Below, piece by piece: positions 34,175 through 43,500 of a stretch of 64,000 bases of DNA. This stretch comes from Streptomyces curacoi (GTDB lineage Bacteria > Actinomycetota > Actinomycetes > Streptomycetales > Streptomycetaceae), in assembly GCF_001513975.1 (NCBI RefSeq), contig NZ_KQ947985.1, forward strand, positions 1 to 64,000, read 5' to 3'. The number at the start of each line of letters is the position of its first letter. Within the stretch, counting starts at the first letter, position 1. The position numbers were made by a program, and so were the translations under genes. The notes under the pieces were generated by a model. It was given only the letters and a program-made list of their open reading frames with translations, had not been told where the DNA came from and made no database searches.

Positions 34175-34839
34175 CCGCCGCCACGGCCGACATCGTCCGG
34201 AGCGCTTGCCCGGCGGGGCTGCGTCAGGGGCGGTGGCCGGGGCCGGGGGGGCGGGGACGAGGGTGCGGGCGGCGGGGACGCGGGCGGAGGTGCGGACGGC
34301 GGGGACGCGGGCGGAGGTGCGGACGGCGGGCCCGGGGGCGGAGGTGTGTGCGGCTGTGTGTGCGGGGCCTCGCCGGGCCAGACCAGGAGGACGGGGCAGG
34401 GTGCGTGGTCGACGACGAAGCGGGCGGCGTGGCCGAGGCTGTGCGGGCCGAGGCGGGTGGGGTCTCCGTCGCGGGCGCAGATCAGCAGGTCCGCGGCCCG
34501 GACCGCGGCGACGACCTCGCGCTCGACGCGCCCGGCGCGCTCCACGCGGGCGCAGGGACGTCCCAGGCGGTCGGCGGCGGCCCGCAGCAACTGCCGGGCG
34601 GAGGCGGCGGCCAGCTGCTCGACCCGGGTGCCGGGGTCGCTCCCCCAGCCGTCGGCCGGGCCGTGCCCCCGGGGGTGGCCGCGGCCGAGGAGGCCGGCGA
34701 AGGCGCCGTGCGCGGTCGCGGCGACGGTGTCGTCGTGGACGTAGAGCAGCACGGTCTCCGCGTCCGGTGCCGTGCGGCTGCGGGCGGCGTCCACGCAGGC
34801 GGGCCAGGTGCCCTCGGTGATCCAGACGATGACGCTCAT
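34024..34839 (-). CDS. Universal stress protein-like domain with Pro-rich, antisense-overlapping tail
   Basis: A 271-residue frame. The first ~150 residues are a UspA-like alpha/beta domain: MSVIVWITEGTW, ETVLLYVHDD, and the ATP-loop-like GPHSLGHAARFVVDHAPCP followed by VLLVW. Then comes a Pro/Ser/Ala tail with a near-perfect tandem unit (SAPPPASPP twice, encoded by about 27-bp DNA repeats near 34,270-34,325). The last ~50 residues lie antisense to the kinase coding end. ATG 34839 follows GGAGCC. A frameshift or stop variant may have extended the protein; the Usp part is convincing, the tail is not. Confidence 0.65.
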   Translation of the reverse strand: MSVIVWITEGTWPACVDAARSRTAPDAETVLLYVHDDTVAATAHGAFAGLLGRGHPRGHGPADGWGSDPGTRVEQLAAASARQLLRAAADRLGRPCARVERAGRVEREVVAAVRAADLLICARDGDPTRLGPHSLGHAARFVVDHAPCPVLLVWPGEAPHTQPHTPPPPGPPSAPPPASPPSAPPPASPPPAPSSPPPRPRPPPLTQPRRASAPDDVGRGGGYLAVDLRLGPFFLAGCVGVVANSGEVADSVGVADGVALVGRAVGVGLVR

Positions 34840-34870
34840 GGGCGGCTCCGGCGCTGCGGACGGGACGGGC

Positions 34871-36130
34871 TCAGGTGCCGATGGTGTGCAGCATCCCCCA
34901 CAGCGCCACGGTGGAAGCAAGCAGTGTGGCCGGTACGGTCACCAGGCCGAGCCGGGTGAAGTGGCCGAGGTCGGCGCGGGTGTCGTGGGCGTGCAGGATG
35001 CGCCGCCACAGCAGGGTGGCCAGCGAGCCGACATAGGCGAGGTTGGGGCCGAGGTTCACGCCGATCAGCACCGCGAGAACCGGGCCGGGGCCGCCGGGCG
35101 CGGTCAGCGGGAGCAGAGCCAGGACCGCGGGCAGGTTGTTGATCAGATTGGCGAGCAGGGCGGCCACACCGGCCACCGCCAGGAGCGCCGGCAGCGAGGT
35201 GCCGTCCGGCAGCAGACGGCCGAGCCCGGCTTCCAGGCCGTTGTTGACGACCGCCTGCACCACGATGCCCAACGCCAGCACGAACAGGCAGAACAAAGGG
35301 GCGGCGGCACTGGCCAGTTCGCGTACGCCGGTCCGGCGCCGCCTGAGCGCCCGCCCGCCGAGCACGAGCACCCCGCCGAGCGCCGCCCACGCCGGTTCGA
35401 GCCCGGCGAAGGAGGTCACGGCGAACCCGCCCAGCGTCAGCGCCAGCACGACGAGCGTGAACACCGGGAAGCCCCGGCCCTTCTCCTGGCTGTCCGGCGC
35501 GACGGGGACGGCGAGGTCGGCGCGGAAGTACCACCGGAAGACCAGGTACTCGACGGCGACCGCGGCCAGCCAGGGCAGCGCCATCAACGCGGCGAACCGG
35601 GTGAAGGTCAGGCCGCTGGCGCTGAGCGCCAGCAGGTTGGTCAGATTCGACACCGGCAGCAGCAGGGAGGCGGAGTTCGCCAGGTGGGCGGTGGCGTACA
35701 CGTGGGGACGCGGCCGGGCACCGGCTCGGGCGGCGGTGACGAAGACGACCGGGGTGAGCAGCACGACCGTCGCGTCGAGGCTGAGGACAGCCGTGATCGC
35801 GGAGGCCACGGCGAACACCCCGGCCAGCAGCCGCGGCGGACTGCCGCCGCACCAGCGGGCCACGGCCGCCCCGGCCGCCTCGAACAGCCCCTCGTCCGCG
35901 CACAGCCGCGCCAGCACCAGGATGAGCGCGAGGAAGACGACCACCGGCAGCAGGCTCCGTGTCTGCTCCCAGGCGTCCTGCGGCGACACCGCGCCGACGG
36001 CCACGGCCAGCCCGGCAGCCGGAACGGCGGCCGCAGCCTCCGGCCAGCCCCGGGGGCGTACGACGGCGAAGGCGAGCACACCCAGCAGCAGGGCAGCGGA
36101 GACGATCCCGGAGACGACGGTGGCGGACAG
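34871..36130 (-). CDS. ArsB/NhaD-type (SLC13-like) anion permease
   Basis: About 419 residues with 10 to 12 hydrophobic helices in two related halves: VVFLALILVLARLCADEG and later LGIVVQAVVNNGLEAGLG. The short conserved motifs SLDATVVLLTPVVF, ANSASLLLPVSNLTN, LINNLPAVLALL and GVNLGPNLAYVGSLATLLW match the ion-transporter superfamily of arsenite/citrate/Na+ permeases. Substrate cannot be fixed; no arsenic genes are adjacent. The frame has no ATG, GTG or TTG where homology begins; a CTG at 36,130 follows GGAGGAG (36,142-36,148), so I suggest a CTG start, but the frame stays open to 36,322. Usp upstream in reading direction is 32 bases after the stop. Confidence 0.75.
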   Translation of the reverse strand: MSATVVSGIVSAALLLGVLAFAVVRPRGWPEAAAAVPAAGLAVAVGAVSPQDAWEQTRSLLPVVVFLALILVLARLCADEGLFEAAGAAVARWCGGSPPRLLAGVFAVASAITAVLSLDATVVLLTPVVFVTAARAGARPRPHVYATAHLANSASLLLPVSNLTNLLALSASGLTFTRFAALMALPWLAAVAVEYLVFRWYFRADLAVPVAPDSQEKGRGFPVFTLVVLALTLGGFAVTSFAGLEPAWAALGGVLVLGGRALRRRRTGVRELASAAAPLFCLFVLALGIVVQAVVNNGLEAGLGRLLPDGTSLPALLAVAGVAALLANLINNLPAVLALLPLTAPGGPGPVLAVLIGVNLGPNLAYVGSLATLLWRRILHAHDTRADLGHFTRLGLVTVPATLLASTVALWGMLHTIGT

Positions 36131-36415
36131 CGGACTTTCTCTCCTCCAGCACCAGGGGGGCCGGACGGCACCCTTCGAACAGCAACGCTCAAAAGGCTCG
36201 CACCCCTGGGTAAGGCGGGAGTCAACGCCCCGGCCCCCAGTGGACCGGCCGGCACAACACCCCTCGCCCCACGCCGGTTTCGCCCTCCGTAGCCGTCGAC
36301 CCTCGCCATGACGCCGGCGCACAAGGGCCCGGAAACGAGTCAGCGCCCGAGCCGACCGAAGCCGACCCGGACGCTGCGTAGCAGGTCAGAGGGCATATCC
36401 CCCGCCTACCACCGG

Positions 36416-36460
36416 TAGGCCCTGTGGGACTCGAACCCACAACCAATGGATTAAAAGTCC
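36416..36460 (-). tRNA. 3' half of tRNA-Lys(TTT): attachment site (att) at island left end
   Basis: Read on the minus strand, 45 bases run from GGACTTTTAATCC (anticodon stem and loop, anticodon TTT) through the T arm GTGGGTTCGAGTCCCAC to AGGGCCTA, the acceptor 3' end. The 5' half is absent: the sequence before it (36,461 onward) does not pair and is unlike a tRNA. A 3' tRNA half alone is the usual footprint left by a tyrosine integrase at one end of an integrated element. An intact gene should lie beyond the right edge, on the same strand. Confidence 0.85.
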
Positions 36461-36477
36461 TGGCCAAAGCTTGCTGG

Positions 36478-36512
36478 GTGGTTCCGGACGCTGGTTCGGC
36501 GTCCAGAACCAC
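36478..36512 (-). terminator. Hairpin downstream of the STAND operon
   Basis: Arms GTGGTTCCGGACGC (36,478-36,491) and GCGTCCAGAACCAC (36,499-36,512) are 14 bases long with one mismatch and a 7-base loop. It lies between the att site and the end of the minus-strand operon, so it may be that operon's terminator or an integrase/excisionase arm site. Nothing else is recognised in 36,461-36,654. Confidence 0.55.
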
Positions 36513-36654
36513 CTGGTCAGAGCATGTGCGCCGTAAGTGCCGATCCGCCGCGTGGCCGGTTGTGCCGCACCGTCCGCTCACGCATCGCTCACGCGTTACA
36601 CCTCGCCAGGACAGCCGCTGGAGGTGATGCGTGGGCGGCAGCCCTCGCGCCGAC

Positions 36655-37584
36655 TTACGAACTAGTTTTGGCACGGGCCACCACGCGTTCTGCGAGCTTC
36701 AGCCGCGCTCGTGAGAGCTTCCTGATTTGCCGCAGTGCTGATTCGGCTCGCTCTGGTGCCGTCAGGCTTGTGCCCTGTTCCCTTTGCTGACGTCCTTGTG
36801 CGAGTTGTAGGGACGCCGACCTGTCAGTCAGTCGCTCGTCCAGTCGTTCCTCCGCATGCTCCGCCGCATCAGCGATGGACTCAAGTTGCTGCCTTTCCTC
36901 CTCCCCCAGAGTTGCTCCTCGCTGCTCAAGCCACGCGCGGATGTCGCTTGGGTCGACGTCAGCGAGGGCCGTCAGTCGCCAAAGCTCTTGCTCTTCCGAC
37001 AACAAGTCGAGTGCCGCCGGCAGTACCGTCCACCACGAGACGTCATCGTCCTGCTCCGGCATACGTGCCCTTCGCCATGGGCTTGTTTCCTCCAAGCCGC
37101 TAACGACTTGCCTGGCAGATTCGGGAGGCCAGCCCTGGGGCCAATTCGATCGTGCTTCCCAAACTCGCAGGACCAGATCTTCGCAGTTACGCGCGGCTTC
37201 TTCCCGCACGGAGGCGTCATCGGCTTCCTCCACATCGCGCATGAGTTGCGCAATGCGCAGAGCCATCCACCTCGACAGCAGCGTGGAGTCGTCTCCGCCG
37301 AGCTCAGTTGTGATGCGCAGACCCAAGGCGAATGTGTCAGCTCCGAGAAGATGCTCTGCTGCCTGGCGCTGAGTGTCCTCGGCACTGTTGGTGTGTCTTT
37401 CGTCCATGCCGTTCTGTGGCTCTTTTCCGGCTTTGTTGGTCGCCGGTGGGCCAGCGGATGCGGTTGAGGTTCCTGCCTCAGCCTTGTCACCTGGGTGGTA
37501 CGGCTCAGATGGTCTGGTCAACCTCGACGCTGACTCGCCGTCCGTCCTCGTGGAGGACGGTGTAACGGGCTCGCCGGTGTTCAT
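36655..37584 (-). CDS. Unknown protein overlapping and co-transcribed with the giant STAND gene
   Basis: A 309-residue soluble, mostly helical, acidic protein that I do not recognise. The first ~85 residues are low-complexity; the middle has a conserved-looking segment (about 97-155: STLLSRWMALRIAQLMRDVE, NCEDLVLRVWEARSNWPQG), the C-terminal part is Arg/Glu-rich coiled coil. ATG 37584 is preceded by GGAGGCG and lies inside the end of the STAND gene, an 80-base overlap, so translation is probably coupled. An internal ATG at 37407 would give a shorter protein. As a dedicated partner of an Avs-like protein it could be an effector, chaperone or inhibitor (inference). A/T-ending codons are commoner than in the core genes. 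Confidence 0.72.
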   Translation of the reverse strand: MNTGEPVTPSSTRTDGESASRLTRPSEPYHPGDKAEAGTSTASAGPPATNKAGKEPQNGMDERHTNSAEDTQRQAAEHLLGADTFALGLRITTELGGDDSTLLSRWMALRIAQLMRDVEEADDASVREEAARNCEDLVLRVWEARSNWPQGWPPESARQVVSGLEETSPWRRARMPEQDDDVSWWTVLPAALDLLSEEQELWRLTALADVDPSDIRAWLEQRGATLGEEERQQLESIADAAEHAEERLDERLTDRSASLQLAQGRQQREQGTSLTAPERAESALRQIRKLSRARLKLAERVVARAKTSS

Positions 37585-40500
37585 CTTTCGCCTCCTGCTG
37601 GCTGCGGTTCATGAGATACACATGGGCGTCTGCTGCCAAGGCGAGGCTGAGGCAGCGTTCCTTGAGATATGCCATCAAGACGTCGCGACGTACCGAGAGG
37701 TAGGAGCCTGAATAGTCGTCGTATGTGTTGCGCTGACCGCGTTTGTTCTCGTCTCCCCAGCACGTCATGTGGGCGGCGATCTTTCCTTTCGGGTCGATGA
37801 ATTGAGTGCCTGCCGCGTTAGCAGACAGATGAGCCCAAGCGAAAAAGTCCGTGAAAAGTGAGCGTTGAGCGGTAGTGATTCCACCCGTCAGCGGGTCGTC
37901 GCGGTCTAGGCCGCCGTCGTCTGACTCGCGATAAACGATCCAGCCGAGCAGTTGCAGCTTGGGTTCATCTATTTCGTCTCCCCATGGCGGCCCCTCGCCA
38001 GCCCCAGGCAGGCCCTGCGGACGTGTGCTGCTTGCCAGAGCAGCGAGTAGGGCGGCACTGGCTTCTGGGGTTACTAGAGCGCTGGTCAACCAGGCCGTAC
38101 ACGAATGGCGGTCAGAATAGGTGGTGATGGATGCGGACACTACGATCATTTCGGGATCGTCATCGAGCATGTCCAGTTCGCGGCATGCCTGTCGCGCTAC
38201 AGCGGCTCCGTCGAATCCCCTCCGAACTGCTGAATCCGGATCAACAGCAGACGTGGAAGCATCCTGAGACGTCGTCGTTTGCACTGAGGTAATGGCGTCG
38301 TCTAGCTGGAGCCGATCCCACATACCGAGGGTGAGCGAGCGAGCCGGAACCGGTTCGCGGATATCGGCCAGCCAGTGGGTTGATGAGTGGGGAAGATGAC
38401 CGGTCAGCCAGCCCGTCCACTCGTCGTCGTCACGCCAGTGTCTGAGCACGGGGTTTTCCCCGTCGATAAGTTCGCCAGCCACCATGTGGAGTGCGTGGTA
38501 CTCCAGGTACTTCTGGAGCGTTTCCACAATCGGCAAGGAACCATGGTCAGCACTGATCAGCGCCCACGACCGCTCGTGTTGGGCCGCCCTGGGGTCCTGC
38601 CGTGTTTCCTCGGAGCTCCGGCCCCACCGCTCGCTGATCCACTTGTCTGCACTCTGCATGACGTCGGCGAGAAACACTCCGTCGAATGCCTCTGCCAGAG
38701 GGGAGTACCAGTACGGTACGACGTCCATAGAGTCGAAGTGGAAGCGCGTGTCGTAGTCGCCATAACGCGATCCAACGTTCCGTACGTCGCGTGAGGTGCT
38801 GCACAATCGAGGCCGATTCGCGAACGCGAGGTCGCTGACAACGTGCGCAGGCAATGCCTCAGGATGAGCTGCGGCCACGTCGAGCGCCGCTTGGCGTGCC
38901 AACTCGCGAATAGCTGCATGGGGCTGACTTCGGTCTACTGCCATTGCGGCTAGTTCAGTGGCCAGCGGCACTAGGACCAGTGGGGCTTCACTGGCTACCC
39001 GCGCGAAGACGATGAGCAGCCACTGTTGAGCTGATAGCGGAAAGAATTCAAGCGTGGCGGAACGGAAACTACCACCGGTGGAGAATTCCGTTACGCAGCG
39101 CCAGAGCGCGTCAGCCACAGAGCTGCCGTCGCTGCTTCGAGTCAGGATAATTCGTGCCGTGTGTGCAGCTCGCCATCGCACGCGCCGGTCGGGATGGCCG
39201 AGCAGGGCCCACAATACCGCTGCAAAGAGTGTGCTCGAGTCCTCTGGTGGTTCAGGCAAGGTCTCTCGGGCGGCCTTGATGTCAGCTGCGGAATTACTAA
39301 TCGCCGAAGCAGCGGGAATCCGTGTGATAGGTGCAGAGTTGGGTAGAGACGGACGAGAGTCCAAAGCCCATTCGATGATTTGTGAAAGTGTGGACGTGGC
39401 CGGCAGTGTTTCTGCCAGTGATGCTGCCAACGTGTAAAGCTGGTTGGCAGTCAACTCATCGAGGTGAGCAGATGCTGACGGAAGGAGCCAATTTGACCAT
39501 CCCGGTTCATTACTTGGCAATTTTAGCAATAGGCCGTAGTTGCCATGCCGATCTAGTCCGGTGGTGAATAGGTCGAGTAGATGTCGCGATACCCACATCG
39601 GCAGATGCTGGCTAGCCCAGTCACGCACGCTTGCGCTCGCACGCCATTCGTAGCATAGCCCGCTCACTACGCGCGCTACCTGGGGTGCGCGGGCGCCCCG
39701 CACCCCACGATCGGCGAGTTTTAGGAGCTCCTCCAGCGCCGTAGTACGTCCCGACGGGCCGGCGCGATGAGCCGCAGTCGTCAGGTAGGTGACTACGCGT
39801 TCATCAGAGGCATAATGAGCGACAAGTACGGGGAGATCCTGATCGGCTCGGATGAAACTCGCCGCACTGACTAGGCCAGCAATGTCCACTGCTTGCTCTT
39901 CACCGGATCCTCCCCAGTCCCGTGAGGAGCGGATGGCTGGCTTATTTGCGCTTAGGGCGGAAAGTTCCTGTGCACGGGATTGCAGTCGCTGCGCGGCCTG
40001 AATCTGACCCAGTCCCATTTCTTGAATGGCAGTATTGAGATTACGGGAAGCGTCACCTTGTTGGTGAGGCGGTAGATCGCGAACGACCCAGTCGGCGAGC
40101 GTTCCGAGGCACGTGACGGCCTGGCTACGACCCGCCGGTCCCTGGTTGAGGAGGCATCTGAGAACAGTGACCGCAGGGGTTACCACATCGGAGTGCTGAC
40201 TGAGCAGCCGCAGCATCCAGAACGCCTCAAAGCCGCCGACTGTTCCTGTCTCGGCGAGGAGAGGAATGACCGTGCCAATGCCTTCAGATAGGCCCACGTG
40301 TCCGTCGTCCTCCCACCGGCAGGCGAGAGCTAGACCAGACGGCCCGTGGAGTCGGCTCGCCACGCTGAGAGCGAGCCGGTATGGCACTTGTTCCCGAGGG
40401 TCCGGCACAAAGGGGGTGGCGTCTTCAACTGCGTGGGCGAGCCGACGGGCGATGTGTGCACGGTCTCCGCCTGTTGTGGGGTCTGTTGGCCGATCGGGGA

Positions 40501-43500
40501 TCCGGTCGGCAATCGTGAGCAGAGCCCGTAGCCTCAGGGCGACATCCACGTCCACGCCGCTGGCGGCATCTACTGCGGCAGCGAACAGGTCCGCGGCCAG
40601 AGCCGTGTCAGCGTGTTGCGCTGCCGCCGCTGCGTCCAGGAGTACGTCCCGCCGTTCTGTTGCCGGGACCGTCGCTGCACCCATGACGTCTCCCACCCGC
40701 TGAAGTAGCTGAAGAGCAACTTCTCGGGCGACCCCATTTTCAAGGAGGATACGGCTCATTTGCACCCACGCGTATGCCGACCCGTCGGCCAACTGCTGTC
40801 CGATGCTCTTCCCTACGTCTGCCAACAGATTTTCGATCTGCATCTGCATGGCATTTGCCTCTATGCTGGTGAACGCGGCCATGGCCCGTGCAGCTGATAC
40901 CAATGCCTCGACCGCAGCCATGAACCAGACGCGTTGGCGATTACCAGGCCGGTCGAATCTATGCTCTGATCCCTGGGCCTCCACCCGACTACGCACGACC
41001 TGTACGACCTCTGCAGTTGCCAGCTCGACATCGTCAGCGCGGGATTTACGATCGGCGGCAACTTTCACACATTCGGCCTGTGTAGTTACTACAGGCAGCA
41101 AGTCATTAGCAATCTGCAAGAAAAGCCGACGTGTGGACTCATTCTTGTCATAACTTCGGTCATTATCGGTCGGTGGCCGCAAATTGTCTGGGAGCAGCTT
41201 CTCAGCTGTGATTTTGGAGCCGCGGATGGCGGCTTCCAGGCATGCCGCCTTCAACGGACTAAGCATCTCGCTGCTGCCGGTGTAACTATTGAGGTGAGAC
41301 GGTACTGGCGGCGCAAAGCGCCGGAGTAGACGTCTCACCTTGGATTTGGCGGCACCATGCGCCAGCGCGATCTCACAGAACGGCATACCCCACTCGGCTG
41401 GATGGCTCACCGGGCGCAGAGGCAACCGGTCTAGCCGGGTCGCAACCTGCAGTACCCACCTGCCGGGCAGACTTTCCCCGGCCCGTGCGTAGGCGACTGC
41501 GAACTGGGCCTGGGTCCATGCACTGGCTCGTACCTGATTCAGGTCCCGAATTGCCTGCTTGACGGGCACATGCGCAGGTGCATGTTGGGCCACGTGCCAC
41601 GTTACCTTGTCAACGAATTGGGGCGGATTCCAGCCGGCCGCCAGGCGATGGGCGCGATTTAGGCCACGCAGCACGTATGCCGCATGTACGCCGTAGGCGA
41701 TGTCCTCTGCGCTCAGTTCCCAGCCCGCGTCCTGCCGCGACCAGGCCCGCAGCCACGCGTAGGCAAGGTCGAGTTGCTCGACCGCCTCTGCCGTACGTCC
41801 GTTCAGCCATGCAAGCATGGCTGCGGCCCGGAAGTGAGCGCGGCCTCGCCAAGTGCCCGATTCTTCTCGCAACAAGATCTCGGCGACTGTGCTCGCATCT
41901 GCATGTAGCAATGCGAGTTCCGGCCGCTGACGGACCGTGTCAACGAGGCTGGAATCGGTGCGGGCTGCGTCCCCTGCAGCCAGCAGGAGTCGGACCGCAT
42001 CTCCGGATGCGTTGTTGTCATTGCGCTCCATGACCGCGCGCAGTGCCAGCGTGAGCCGGGTCCGTTGAGCTTGGGCTCGTGCTATGCCGTCTGCGATCGC
42101 CGCTGGCGCGCCTTCATCAAGTGCTATGGCGAGCAGTTCTTCGTGGCGGCCGGAGTTAAAAAGATGCTCACCAACCAGTCGTGCTGCTTCCTCGTCGACA
42201 TGGCGGTGGTGAAGGAAGTCCTCAGCAAAGAGATCGTGGGCCTGGCGTACATCGGACACTGACAACTTTTGACGCAAATGATTCTCAAAGTCCTCGTCGG
42301 CGAAACCGACGGCGCCGTCGGAGATTCGCAGCGCCGGAAACAAGTCGTCGCACAGCTGCCGCACGCGGCCTTCGTTGGTCTTCAGTACCCGGGCGAGTGT
42401 CGAGGGCCGCGCAGGGCGGGCCATGGCAGCAAGGACGCCCATGTGCTGCTGCCGCACGTCGCGGTCATGGACGGTGGAGAAGGCGCTATCTAGGACCTCG
42501 TCGAAGATGGCTGCCAGGCCGGCTTCCGCGCGTACGAGTACGTCCTCGATATCCAGCATGGCTGGGGTTTCACTCGTGCCTTGTGACCGCTGCTCCCCAG
42601 CGCCCAGTGCGTATGTCTGGACGCGCGCCACTCCGTTGCTGGCGGCATGGAAGGCCGCGCATTGGTTATCCGTTGCGTTCGGATACATCGAACGCAACAT
42701 CGCCGCGCTGGCCGAGGCATCAAATGCGCCAAGTGCTGTCTCAGTGATACCTGTCTCTTCGGCTCCAGCCAGGACGTCCGAGCGACGAGCGCTGCGTGCA
42801 GTCATCAGCACTCGCACGTTAGGCGGCAGTTGCATGTGCCACAGCCCACGCACGAACGGTTCAGCTCCACTACGGTGCGCCGCGAAAACGGCGTTATCGG
42901 CAGCATCGACTGCGACAACGAGGAGGGCGGACTCTGGCAGTGCGTCTGCCACCACGGTGAGCGTTCTCTCAAGTCCTCGCCAAAGCTCACTGTGGACGAC
43001 TGGCCCATCGGGCACCACCAAGGGCAGAGCGCCGCCTCGAACCGCGACGTCGTTTGCGATCTGGACAACGGCCCGTTCGCTGTGCCGATCGTTGGCCGGA
43101 TTGAGGTACTGGCCGTCGCCGTAGCAGTCGTACGCAACGAGGATCGATCCTGGTGGCAGTTCGGCTTCCAACGCAGTCAGAACGGTTGTCTTGCCGACAC
43201 CCGGCCCACCGTGCGCCAGGAGCTTTCCGGCCGTTGCACCCGTTACAGCTGCGGCCAGACTCTGCGGCTGGGCCGTTGGTACAAGCTTCTTAGGCTTCGC
43301 CACAAGTGTGGGATAGGGAAATAGCGATCGTTCCCCGCTTGCACCCAAAGCGACGATGATGTCAGCGCGACTCAGCCCAGGGTCACCCGCTGTTTCTGGG
43401 AGCATCTGCTGGCGCATGAGTTCTATCAGCCCGATGACTCCAGGACGGGACGAGCCGACGAGGAAGGAGGATGCCTCCTGGTGGAGTGTCAGCGTCTGCA

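Noticed and set aside
36430-36510. A complete tRNA-Lys gene at the left boundary
   Set aside because: Bases upstream of the anticodon arm neither pair with the acceptor end nor form a D arm, so only the 3' half is present.
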